Shown here: positions 18,833-26,859 of the stretch, piece by piece
Layout: every line of letters starts with the position of its first letter
Numbering within the stretch: position 1 is the first letter of the stretch
Origin: Microbulbifer hydrolyticus
Lineage (GTDB): Bacteria > Pseudomonadota > Gammaproteobacteria > Pseudomonadales > Cellvibrionaceae
DNA length: 64,000 nucleotides
Assembly (NCBI RefSeq): GCF_009931115.1
Contig: NZ_CP047491.1
Location: 1,873,501 to 1,937,500 of the forward strand
Reading direction: 5' to 3'
Translations under genes and position numbers: made by a program
Notes under the pieces: model-generated
What the model was told of the DNA's origin: nothing
The model's database searches: none
What the model saw: the letters and a program-made list of their open reading frames with translations, nothing else

Positions 18833-18847
18833 AAACCCCTCCCGAGC

Positions 18848-18876
18848 TTGCAAAATGTCCCAAATCTGATTATTTT
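18848..18876 (+). promoter_or_regulatory. Promoter of the antitoxin-toxin operon
   Basis: TTGCAA (18848-18853), 17-nt spacer, TATTTT (18871-18876). Two ATGTCCC copies, 30 bp apart, lie in the spacer (18855-18861) and just past the start point (18885-18891). Confidence 0.55.
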
Positions 18877-18878
18877 TA

Positions 18879-18891
18879 GGTCATATGTCCC
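18879..18891. promoter_or_regulatory. Candidate operator for the Xre-type antitoxin
   Basis: GGTCATATGTCC is a 12-bp near-palindrome with one mismatched pair. Its ATGTCCC half is repeated as a direct copy at 18855-18861, about three helical turns away. This placement suits autorepression by the antitoxin encoded just downstream. Confidence 0.45.
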
Positions 18892-18914
18892 CTTGAGGCT
18901 ATTCAGGAGGCCAA

Positions 18915-19277
18915 ATGGCAAATCCCGTCCGAACTCCGCAACCCTCCGAAGACCAGGTCTTGCTGGAGGCGACCCTCAATACCGCCAACCATCTGGGGCT
19001 GAAAAAGAAAGAGCTCAGCGAAATCATCCACCTGGATGACCGCACACTGCGGCGCCGAAGTGGTCTCACTCCGACGAGCGCCGAAGGGCAGCTGGCTCTG
19101 CTGCTGGTGCGGGCCTATCGTTCCGCTTTCGTACTGATGGGGGGGGCGGAGGGCGCCAAGACCTGGTTCGCCACGGCCAACCGCGCACTGAATGGTATTC
19201 CCAAAGAGCTCGCCTGTCGCATCGATGGACTGGTGCGGATCGTCACCTACCTGGACGCGATGCGGGGCAAGGTGTGA
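18915..19277 (+). CDS. Xre/MbcA/ParS-type antitoxin (DUF2384)
   Basis: A 120-residue antitoxin. The N-terminal half holds a helix-turn-helix (LGLKKKELSEIIHLDDRTLRR region, about 32-55). The C-terminal half has the toxin-binding DUF2384 pattern WFATANRALNGIPKELA. It neutralises the RES toxin encoded next and probably represses its own promoter. A strong AGGAGG site precedes the ATG. The stop overlaps the toxin start by 4 nt (GTGA), so translation is coupled. It lies directly after the tRNA-Asp terminator. Family assignment is firm from both domains and the toxin partner. Confidence 0.9.
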   Translation: MANPVRTPQPSEDQVLLEATLNTANHLGLKKKELSEIIHLDDRTLRRRSGLTPTSAEGQLALLLVRAYRSAFVLMGGAEGAKTWFATANRALNGIPKELACRIDGLVRIVTYLDAMRGKV

Positions 19278-20056
19278 TCGATTTGCGCGACAGAATCCGC
19301 GCAACCTCCACGCGCCTGATCGGCCGCCTGTACCGCATTATCGAATCCCAGGAAGAGGTCGCCACGAGAAGCCTGGTAGACAGCCTGCAGAAGCAGGAAG
19401 TCTTGGAAAACCTGCTGGAGCAGAGCAAGCCCGCGCGACTGCCTGGCAGCGAAGATCTGCACTACCTGCTGGCTACTCCATTTCGCTACCCACCGTTGCC
19501 CTGGGGCTCCCGCTTCGGAGGTACCGCGGAAAGCGGTATCTTCTACGGCAGTAAAACCATCACTACGGTACTTTCTGAAGCCGCCTACTATCGACTCCTG
19601 TTTCTTGGTGATATGGAAGTGTCACCGGCAGCGGCGGTCACCAGCTACCACCAGGTGTTTTCAGCCAAATACTGCGCAGACCCGGGGGTGCGGTTGCAAA
19701 GTGAGTCGTGGCAACAGCACTGGCCACACCTGACGCATCCGTCCGAATACACTTTCTGCCAACAACTGGGTACCCAGCTGCGGGAATGTGGCATTCGCGG
19801 GGTGGAATCCCCGTCCGCTCGGGCACTGAATGCTGGCATCTCACAGCTGCCGGTGAGCGGTGGCGAGGGCATCAATGTGGCCCTGTTTGACCCGGAAGCG
19901 CTGCTTCGCCGGCCACCCACTATCGAGGCCGAAGTAACAGCCGAATCCTCAAGGGACAGCGTCTCCTTTCTGGTGAAGTCCGGAAATGGCGTCGATAGCG
20001 TCAGCTTTCAGAAAGACCTTTTCCTTTCCTCAGGAGAACTTCCGCTCCCCGCATGA
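19274..20056 (+). CDS. RES-domain toxin (NAD+-degrading)
   Basis: A 260-residue RES-family toxin. Characterised RES toxins split NAD+ (NAD+ phosphorylase or glycohydrolase-like) and stop growth. Family residues are visible: Arg71 or Arg80 in FRYPPLPWGSRFG, Glu102 in VLSEAAYYR, and Ser179 in RGVESPSAR, the three that name the domain. GIFYGS also fits. At 260 residues it is longer than the short RES toxins (about 150-230), with an N-terminal helical extension (about 1-60). The GTG start overlaps the antitoxin stop by 4 nt, and its own stop overlaps the PLP-enzyme start by 4 nt. Confidence 0.9.
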   Translation: MIDLRDRIRATSTRLIGRLYRIIESQEEVATRSLVDSLQKQEVLENLLEQSKPARLPGSEDLHYLLATPFRYPPLPWGSRFGGTAESGIFYGSKTITTVLSEAAYYRLLFLGDMEVSPAAAVTSYHQVFSAKYCADPGVRLQSESWQQHWPHLTHPSEYTFCQQLGTQLRECGIRGVESPSARALNAGISQLPVSGGEGINVALFDPEALLRRPPTIEAEVTAESSRDSVSFLVKSGNGVDSVSFQKDLFLSSGELPLPA

Positions 20057-21000
20057 TTCGATACCTCACAGAGCTCAGCCTCGAACACTTCACCGAGGCC
20101 GCCAGAAATGTTCCTTATCAGCAGATTCAGTCAGGCCTGTTTTTTGGCGCCGACGTGTGGATCCGCCGCGACGACCTTATCGACCCGCTCCTCTCCGGCA
20201 ATAAGGCCTACAAATTGATCTATAACCTGCTGGAAGCGAGAAAGCAGGGCAAAGACACCATCGTCACTTGCGGTGGTGCCTGGTCAAACCATATACACGC
20301 AACTGCCGCCGCGGGGCAGCGCTTTGGCTTTAAAACCGTCGGTATTATTCGCGGCGAGCGACCAGCAAAGCTCAGCGCCATGCTGCAGGATTCAGAACGC
20401 TTCGGTATGGAATTGCGGTTTGTGGACCGCTCCCTATATCGAGAGCGCCATCAGAAAGGTTTCCTTGAAAGAGTAGATATGTGCCTGTTAGACAGCTGGT
20501 TCATACCTGAAGGGGGGGCAAACCTCGAGGGCGGGAGAGGAGTCCAGCTATTAGGGAAAATAATCGGGGAGGCCAGCCCAATTGGATTCGATGAATGTTG
20601 GTGTCCATGTGGAACCGGGCTGACACTCGGGGCTCTTACCTCCAGCCTTCCTTCATCAACTCAGCCTGTTGGTGTTCCTGTCCTCAAGGCGGAAGAAAGT
20701 ATTTTGGCAATTGTGAAAGAGTGGGGCTCGTCTGGAGGGGAGATCAAACCTCCAATGCTAATCAGCGATGCCCAACACGGTGGCTATGGAAAACGCAGTG
20801 AGCAACTCGATGCCTTCCAGGCCAGATTTGAAGCCCTAGCCGGATTCGGTCTTGATCACGTCTACACAGCTAAATTGGCCTTTGCGTTAGAGGCCAGATT
20901 AAAGGGCGAGAGCAAGGTCTACCACGGGGATCACAAAACCAGAGTCTTGTTGCTGCATACCGGAGGCCTCCAGGGGCGCCGGGGTCTTTACGGCGCATAG
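20053..21000 (+). CDS. PLP-dependent ACC deaminase / D-cysteine desulfhydrase-family enzyme
   Basis: A 315-residue fold-type II PLP enzyme. The cofactor lysine is Lys51 in LSGNKAYKL. The catalytic-loop Ser78 is in CGGAWSNH, and the phosphate-binding loop is CPCGTGLTLG. The C-terminal LLLHTGGLQGRRG is typical of the ACC deaminase/D-cysteine desulfhydrase family. Substrate cannot be set from sequence; D-cysteine or another small amino acid is most likely. The ATG overlaps the RES-toxin stop by 4 nt, so it is the third gene of the toxin-antitoxin operon, which is unusual. Base composition becomes more AT-rich in its second half (after about 20460), which could mark a recombination junction. Confidence 0.85.
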   Translation: MIRYLTELSLEHFTEAARNVPYQQIQSGLFFGADVWIRRDDLIDPLLSGNKAYKLIYNLLEARKQGKDTIVTCGGAWSNHIHATAAAGQRFGFKTVGIIRGERPAKLSAMLQDSERFGMELRFVDRSLYRERHQKGFLERVDMCLLDSWFIPEGGANLEGGRGVQLLGKIIGEASPIGFDECWCPCGTGLTLGALTSSLPSSTQPVGVPVLKAEESILAIVKEWGSSGGEIKPPMLISDAQHGGYGKRSEQLDAFQARFEALAGFGLDHVYTAKLAFALEARLKGESKVYHGDHKTRVLLLHTGGLQGRRGLYGA

Positions 21001-21245
21001 TGGACTTTTGCGCCATTCGGTTTTAGTTCTCCTCGAATTGTGTGATATTTGGCCTAGCTTTGCCGTGTTAGCCAAGGGTTCGACTCGCCCTATGGGGTCA
21101 GGCATAATCAATAGTCAATTTGTAAGATGTTCTCTAATTTGTCGATCAGTATCGAGTTCGAGAAGGGATAAAAATGGACAATCCCGCGACAAATTAAAAG
21201 CGATCGAAACTGCACTAGCCCATATTCGGGCACCTTGGAGGAGTG

Positions 21246-22115
21246 GTGTCGGAATTTCAGAATATCGGCCTGATTGGTCGTACAGAGAGCGATAGCGCAG
21301 TCCTCTCGCTAAAGCGTTTAATGGCCTTCTTGGAGCGAGAGGGTTACTCTGTAGTCTTAGAGAAAAATACCGCAAACGACGTCACAAATCACAAGGCAAG
21401 GGTTTCCAGTAAGGATAAACTCGGCGAACTCTGCGACCTCGTTATCGTCGTGGGCGGCGACGGGAGTCTTCTCGCTGCCGCTCGTGCACTCGCAAAATTC
21501 AGCGTCCCTCTACTGGGGATCAACCGGGGCCGCCTCGGATTCCTCACAGATATTACTCCCGATGAAATCGAACAGAAAGTAGGAGAAGTACTTTCTGGTA
21601 AATACATGGCGGAAAGCCGTTTTTTGTTGGATATGTCCGTTACCCGCGATGGCAAACCCATTGGGAAGGGTTCATCCCTTAATGATGTGGTCATTCATCC
21701 GGGTGAATTTATCCGCATGATAGAGTTTGACCTTTTTATCGACGGTCAATTCGTATACACCCTCCGCTCTGATGGTTTGATTATTTCTACGCCAACTGGC
21801 TCTACGGCGTACGCGCTTTCTGGCGGTGGACCTATAATGCATCCAAAGCTTGACGCAATTGTGGTCGTACCCCTGAATCCGCACACACTAAGTAGTCGCC
21901 CGATCGTAGTGGAAGGAAGCAGTGAGTTTAAAGTTGTAATTAGTGAGCACAATGTAGCCAACCCATACGTGACATGTGATGGACATGATCAGGTGGTGAC
22001 TCAACCTGGCGATGTAGTGAGAATTCACAAAAAGCCCCACCGATTAACGCTGATTCATCCTATTGACCACAATTTTTATGAGACCTGTCGGTCCAAGCTG
22101 GGCTGGGTTGGTTGA
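21246..22115 (+). CDS. nadK: NAD kinase
   Basis: Phosphorylates NAD+ to NADP+. The 289-residue protein has GGDGS (70-74), the NE/D-type SSLNDVVIH, and the nucleotide-binding STPTGSTAYALSGGGPI, so it should be active. Two GTG codons stand in tandem at 21243 and 21246; the second has better spacing from GGAGGA (21237-21242) and begins VSEFQNIGLIG, like other family members. It lies 245 bp after the PLP gene, the region between having no gene. Its place next to an NAD+-destroying toxin is striking. Whether this is the only nadK of the genome cannot be seen here. Confidence 0.95.
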   Translation: MSEFQNIGLIGRTESDSAVLSLKRLMAFLEREGYSVVLEKNTANDVTNHKARVSSKDKLGELCDLVIVVGGDGSLLAAARALAKFSVPLLGINRGRLGFLTDITPDEIEQKVGEVLSGKYMAESRFLLDMSVTRDGKPIGKGSSLNDVVIHPGEFIRMIEFDLFIDGQFVYTLRSDGLIISTPTGSTAYALSGGGPIMHPKLDAIVVVPLNPHTLSSRPIVVEGSSEFKVVISEHNVANPYVTCDGHDQVVTQPGDVVRIHKKPHRLTLIHPIDHNFYETCRSKLGWVG

Positions 22116-22203
22116 GCGTAAAAGGTGCAATTTTCGAAGGTTGACCAGTTCACAGTGGTTAGCGTCCGCGGGTAAAAAAATTTGATTATGACAGGCTTTA
22201 AAA

Positions 22204-23154
22204 TTGAGTGCAGATGCCGCAAAGAAAAATGATCAAAAAAGCGTAGCCATTTTAATGGCTACCTGTAATGGAGAGCGCTTTTTGTCTGAGCAATTAGACT
22301 CTTTAGCATCCCAAACAGTTACTAAATTAGATTTGTGGATCTCAGATGATGGTTCTAAAGATCGTACAAAAGTAATTCTAGAGGAGGCTGCTCGAAACTG
22401 GAAAAAAGGAAAGGTGAGAATTTCAGAAGGCCCCAAGCAAGGGTTTGTTGAAAATTTTCGATCTTTGATGATCGACCCCAGTATTGATGCAGATTTTTAC
22501 GCTTTTAGTGATCAGGATGATATTTGGGATGAAGATAAACTGGCTGTAGCGACAGAATGGCTATCTGCGCAGCCTGACACTATTCCAGCGCTATACTGCA
22601 GTAGAACGAGAACGGTATCTGAGAATGGCGTAACGATTGGGTACTCTCCGCTATTCAAGAAAGTGCCGAGTTTTAGAAATGCGATTGTGCAAAGTATTGC
22701 GGGTGCAAATACTATGGTAATGAATCGCGCTGCTCGTGATGTGATTGCGCGGGCATCACAAAATTCAACCTTTGTCAGTCATGACTGGTGGTGTTATTTG
22801 ATAGTCTCCGGAGTCGGGGGGCGAGTATTCTATTCACCTGAAGCAAAGATTGGTTATCGGCAGCATCAGAACAATTTGGTTGGCGAAAACCGCTCTTTGA
22901 AGGCGAAATATAATCGTTTGAAAAGGTTGATTGGCGGTGGTTTCCAGGGGTGGAACAGACTAAACCTGGAAAACCTGGAAAAATGCAAGCATCTATTATC
23001 CGAAGATGCCTACAGCACGCTTGCGATGGTCCGAAATTGTCAGGGTACTTGTGTGCATCATAGGTTGCTCAGTTTGTTGCGATCTGGCGTTTATCGACAA
23101 ACGGGAATCGATCAGGCGGCATTGATATTTGCCTGTGCAATTAGAGGCTTATAG
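22204..23154 (+). CDS. Family 2 glycosyltransferase
   Basis: Transfers a sugar from a nucleotide donor during glycan assembly at the inner face of the membrane. The 316-residue GT-A enzyme has ILMATCNGERF at the N-terminus and nucleotide-binding ISDDGSKDRT. FSDQDDIWDEDK carries the metal-binding acidic motif, and the acceptor-side HDWWCY and GYRQHQNN are visible. These resemble rhamnosyltransferase-like family 2 members. The proposed start is TTG at 22204 with a weak AGG; no ATG lies closer to the conserved region. First gene of the plus-strand arm of the glycan locus. Confidence 0.88.
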   Translation: MSADAAKKNDQKSVAILMATCNGERFLSEQLDSLASQTVTKLDLWISDDGSKDRTKVILEEAARNWKKGKVRISEGPKQGFVENFRSLMIDPSIDADFYAFSDQDDIWDEDKLAVATEWLSAQPDTIPALYCSRTRTVSENGVTIGYSPLFKKVPSFRNAIVQSIAGANTMVMNRAARDVIARASQNSTFVSHDWWCYLIVSGVGGRVFYSPEAKIGYRQHQNNLVGENRSLKAKYNRLKRLIGGGFQGWNRLNLENLEKCKHLLSEDAYSTLAMVRNCQGTCVHHRLLSLLRSGVYRQTGIDQAALIFACAIRGL

Positions 23155-23205
23155 CCTGAAGGTGAAGCAGCTTCGCGCTTTGGCTGGCGCGGATTAGGAG
23201 TAAAG

Positions 23206-24423
23206 GTGTGGAAATTGACTCAAACAGCAGCAGAATACCTTCCATTGAAATCAGACAAGGTTGAAAAACAGACTCAGCAGCGGACAGCAATCGTTGTATT
23301 GGGAATGCATCGGTCGGGTACTAGTGCCTGGACGCGGTGCTTGAGTTTGCTTGGTGCAGAGTTGCCGCAACATGTGTTCGGTGTGGGCGCAGGAAATGAA
23401 ACCGGGCACTGGGAAGCTGAGCGGCTCGTTGACCTGAATAATCGGCTACTTGAGGCCTGCGGTAGTCGGTGGGATGATTGGCGAGCAATTGACTTCTCTC
23501 TTCTGTCGCCGCCTGTATACGAGCAGTATCTCTCAGAGATAAAGGAAACAATTTTAGAAGAGTACGAAGGAGCTAAACTACTGCTTTTGAAAGATCCGCG
23601 AATTTGTAGACTCGCTGATATTTATAGTGAGGCTCTGAAGTCGCTGGATATCGAAGTCAGGTTCCTGATTCCGTATCGTGATCCTCTGTCGGTCGTCGAG
23701 TCTTTAGGTCGACGAGATAAAATGGCAGAGCAGTTCGCCGCAGCTTTGTGGTTGAGGCATGTACTTGATGCTCTTCGCTTAACCGAAGGGATGACTCGAG
23801 TGATCGTATCGTATGAGCGATTGTTGTCGGATTGGCGCCAAAGCATTGGGGTAGTTGGAAATCAGCTTGGTGTTAATCTTCGGGTAGCTGATATATCGAA
23901 AGAAAGAGAGCTCGAAAATTTTCTGTCTCCTACTTTGCGGCATCACAACTCTTCAATTTCCAAGTTAGTCCATCCGCCAAAATTAATGCAGTGGTCGGCG
24001 GAGGTATACAGTGCATTAAGTCAGTGCGAAGGTGGTTTTAGTGTTTCCTGTGCTGATAATGTCCTGTCGTCTGTTCGTAAGCAGTTTGATGAGGTTTCGG
24101 GCGTGATGGGGGGGGCGGTGTTCCCCGAACTGAGCGCGAGAGAAAGTAAATACAGTCAGCAAATCCAGGACCAGATAAATTGTAACATTGGACTGCGAGA
24201 ACAGTTACTTGGCAGGGAATCCGATATTGAGAGTTTGCTTGATGAGAAAGTTACTGTTGAGCGAGAGCTTTCGGATTACCGCAGTCGTTTGGAAACGATA
24301 GCCAAAGATAATGAAAGTCTTAGAGACCGGCTGCTCATCCTGGAGGGGTCAAAATTTAACCGGTTAACAAGGAAGGTTAAAAGCGTAGTACGAAGTGCCA
24401 TGGGAAAGGCGTATCAACGTTAA
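23206..24423 (+). CDS. Sulfotransferase with C-terminal coiled coil
   Basis: A 405-residue PAPS-dependent sulfotransferase. The 5'-phosphosulfate loop is LGMHRSGTSAW (residues 32-42). The 3'-phosphate motif is near FLIPYRDPLSVVESLGRRD (about 148-166), and KDPRIC precedes it. The C-terminal 80 residues form a coiled coil (SKYSQQIQDQI to LRDRLLIL) not needed for catalysis, which may mediate oligomerisation. The GTG start has AGGAG five bases upstream. It lies between two glycosyltransferase genes, so the likely substrate is a growing polysaccharide or lipid-linked oligosaccharide. Confidence 0.87.
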   Translation: MWKLTQTAAEYLPLKSDKVEKQTQQRTAIVVLGMHRSGTSAWTRCLSLLGAELPQHVFGVGAGNETGHWEAERLVDLNNRLLEACGSRWDDWRAIDFSLLSPPVYEQYLSEIKETILEEYEGAKLLLLKDPRICRLADIYSEALKSLDIEVRFLIPYRDPLSVVESLGRRDKMAEQFAAALWLRHVLDALRLTEGMTRVIVSYERLLSDWRQSIGVVGNQLGVNLRVADISKERELENFLSPTLRHHNSSISKLVHPPKLMQWSAEVYSALSQCEGGFSVSCADNVLSSVRKQFDEVSGVMGGAVFPELSARESKYSQQIQDQINCNIGLREQLLGRESDIESLLDEKVTVERELSDYRSRLETIAKDNESLRDRLLILEGSKFNRLTRKVKSVVRSAMGKAYQR

Positions 24424-24670
24424 TGTAAAATTTTGAAGGTAATAATAAAAATTAAGGTGAGCTGATCGCTATGGATATTAATTAAAAGACCTGACCGAAA
24501 CTAGATTTTCACCAAAGCTTTGGGGATGTGAATAATATTCAGTCTAAAAGCGTTCAACCGCCAACGAGGTTAAATTCAATCGTGTTTATTGGTCAGTTGT
24601 GGAATTTCGATATTGAGCCTGTCCTCTTTTTTAATAGCAGAGGATAAATATTATTTTTTTGGGGGGTGAA
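24424..24670. other. AT-rich gap within the glycan locus
   Basis: About 250 bp, strongly AT-rich, with no credible gene. It may carry a secondary promoter for the next gene. I see no clear -35/-10 pair or inverted repeat. Confidence 0.5.
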
Positions 24671-25834
24671 ATGGGATTAATGGAGCGAGTGGCCCGCTTT
24701 GCGGGTGCTTCAAGCGGGCAATTGAGGCGTCTGAGTCGGCGTAAGCCGAAGGTCGCCATTGTCCAGTTTGAGGGAGTTCACGAGGAGGTGATTCCTTCGG
24801 TGGCGAGGGCCTTGGCGCGGTGTGGTGTTGACTGTGACATTTACGTTAATGCTTGTGTATTGGAGCGCCGAGGTGACTTGCTCGGCAGCATCCCTGAAAC
24901 AAAAGGAAAAGTCCGGTATCCCGAAATTAATCGAAAGGAAGACTGGGAAAAACTGCAAGCTGATGTTCTAAGCGCAGGATATGATGCGCTTTTCCTCAAT
25001 ACACTTCAACGAGATGGTGTCGCAGACTGGGCGTCGAGGACCGGACTTCCAATCTTGGGTATTATCCATAATCCTAAACTGTTCCTTTCTTCGCCTAAGT
25101 GCGTTTCTCTATTGGAGTCCGGGAGCACGTCGGTATTCTCGCTGGCGCCTCACGTTACTGCATGGATGCTGGATCACTCTCCTGAATTATTCGCTAAAGC
25201 GGGTACACTATCGCTAAACTACTGGGATATGCATGAGGGAGCGACATTTAAAGCTCGTGAAGGGTCTCCACGCCGAATTGTCATTCCGGGCTCTGTGAAT
25301 TTTGCAAACCGTGATTATCTTTCTGTGATAGAAGCTATACCACAGTTAATTACAGAAGCCACGGAAGATTTTGAAATAGGTATATTAGGCGGTGGTCCAG
25401 ACAGAACTAAGTTGGAAAAAATTGTCACAGAAGCCGGTTGCGCTGCGCATGTGCGCTTTGCCACCAAAGATCCAGTGTCTGGTTTCGTTGATAATGCCAC
25501 ATATTTTTCTGAATTGGCGCTTGCGGATTTTGTCCTGCCAATGCTCCCTGAGCAGCGCACCGACTATAGGACCTTCAAGATAACGTCTGCGGTTCCTACG
25601 TCTGTGGCCTTCCGCATACCGGCGATTTTGGACAGCTGGACTGCTGCCGTATACGGAGCACCATGTGTTACGTATCGCGGTGAGGCCTTTTTAGACGGCC
25701 TGCGGCGAGCTGTGGTCATGGAAAGAGCTGATTTGGGGGTATTGCGGGAAAAGCTTGGTCACTTCCGAACTACGACTGAAAACCAATCTTTTGAAGAAAT
25801 GAGACGTGGGCTTTCACAATTGTCTATTATTTGA
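24671..25834 (+). CDS. GT4-like glycosyltransferase (GT-B fold)
   Basis: A 387-residue protein with a two-domain GT-B layout. The N-terminal half has VAIVQFEGVHEE and a Rossmann-like DALFLNTLQRD; a linker follows. In the C-terminal half, PRRIVIPGSVNFANRDY and IGILGGGPDRTKLEK match the GT4 nucleotide-binding domain. The usual E-x7-E motif is not obvious, and the C-terminal VFRIPAILDSWTAAVYGAPCVTY region replaces it, so donor use is uncertain. The ATG at 24671 follows GGGGGTGA; a further ATG three codons later is also possible. Confidence 0.72.
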   Translation: MGLMERVARFAGASSGQLRRLSRRKPKVAIVQFEGVHEEVIPSVARALARCGVDCDIYVNACVLERRGDLLGSIPETKGKVRYPEINRKEDWEKLQADVLSAGYDALFLNTLQRDGVADWASRTGLPILGIIHNPKLFLSSPKCVSLLESGSTSVFSLAPHVTAWMLDHSPELFAKAGTLSLNYWDMHEGATFKAREGSPRRIVIPGSVNFANRDYLSVIEAIPQLITEATEDFEIGILGGGPDRTKLEKIVTEAGCAAHVRFATKDPVSGFVDNATYFSELALADFVLPMLPEQRTDYRTFKITSAVPTSVAFRIPAILDSWTAAVYGAPCVTYRGEAFLDGLRRAVVMERADLGVLREKLGHFRTTTENQSFEEMRRGLSQLSII

Positions 25835-25949
25835 GTCGACGTTTCAGCTTTCATTTTTTTATATGGCTATCAGGTAAGGGGGTTAAAACCGGAAGTGGTT
25901 TTTTGAAATGTGGTTTCTATAGTCGACATACTATTACAAGGATGAAATC

Positions 25950-26774
25950 ATGGATAAGTGTGCGATCAAGAGCTGTGCAGATAATTTTCTTCAAAGTTTA
26001 GGTGTAGCCTATAACGAGCTTGGAACGTTTAGTTATGGAGAGCGATTCCAGGATATATTCGCCCTTGTAGTCGGGTTGGCCACGAGAGAATGCTATTTCG
26101 TAGATTTCGGTGGAATGCATCCTTATAACCGGAACAATACATACTTACTCGAGAGGGTGGGTTGGAGGGGTATCCTTGCCGAGCCTAATCCTGCATTTAG
26201 TCAAGACCTTTTGAGCCATCGCAATTGTCAAATTGAAATGGTCGCAGTTGATGTTACTCCTCGGTTATCGACACTTCATATCCCTATGGGAAAACGGGCT
26301 CGCGCTACACTTGATGTTATAGAAGATATTCCGGTAAGTAAGGTACAGGTACAGGTTATCTCATTGGATGAGCTTATGCTTCGGGCCGGTGATCCACCTG
26401 TTATCGGATTTTTTTCGATAGATGTTGAAGGTGGCGAGTGGGATATAATTCGCAATTTTCCCAATGTTTTTAATAAAGCTCTGAGTATTTGCGTTGAGTG
26501 GGGTGAAAAAAGGGAGGAAATATATGAATTTCTTACCGCACTTGGGTTTGAAAGGGTTCTATCTGAGCTGAGTGGTGTTGATGACTGGTATGTTAAAGGG
26601 TGTATTTTAGAAAAGTTTTCAACCCGGGGAGACCTTTATGAGAAAGAGATTAAAAAATTAGCTGAGATCTTAAGTTCAGAAGCTTTACCTGATCCAGGGT
26701 TTTCTAAGGAAAGTAGGAATGAGCAGATTTCCGTGTTTTCGAGCATAGCCTTATCGCAAGCTGTGCTTGATTGA
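25950..26774 (+). CDS. FkbM-family methyltransferase, divergent
   Basis: A 274-residue SAM-dependent methyltransferase of the FkbM type, usually O-methylating sugars or peptidyl groups. NTYLLERVGWRGILAEPNPAF and IGFFSIDVEGGEWDII match the family. Motif I is altered: the usual G-A-N-D-G after VDFG is replaced by G-M-H-P-Y, which could weaken cofactor binding. The ATG follows AAGGATG. It is AT-rich like its neighbours and followed after 85 nt by a second FkbM gene. The product may be weakly active or bind an unusual substrate. Confidence 0.82.
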   Translation: MDKCAIKSCADNFLQSLGVAYNELGTFSYGERFQDIFALVVGLATRECYFVDFGGMHPYNRNNTYLLERVGWRGILAEPNPAFSQDLLSHRNCQIEMVAVDVTPRLSTLHIPMGKRARATLDVIEDIPVSKVQVQVISLDELMLRAGDPPVIGFFSIDVEGGEWDIIRNFPNVFNKALSICVEWGEKREEIYEFLTALGFERVLSELSGVDDWYVKGCILEKFSTRGDLYEKEIKKLAEILSSEALPDPGFSKESRNEQISVFSSIALSQAVLD

Positions 26775-26859
26775 TGCCCTTCAGGAGAGGCAGTATAAGA
26801 TTTTAGTTCGGTTAAAATCGGTTCAAAAACCTTACATATAATAAAAATGAGACACCGTC

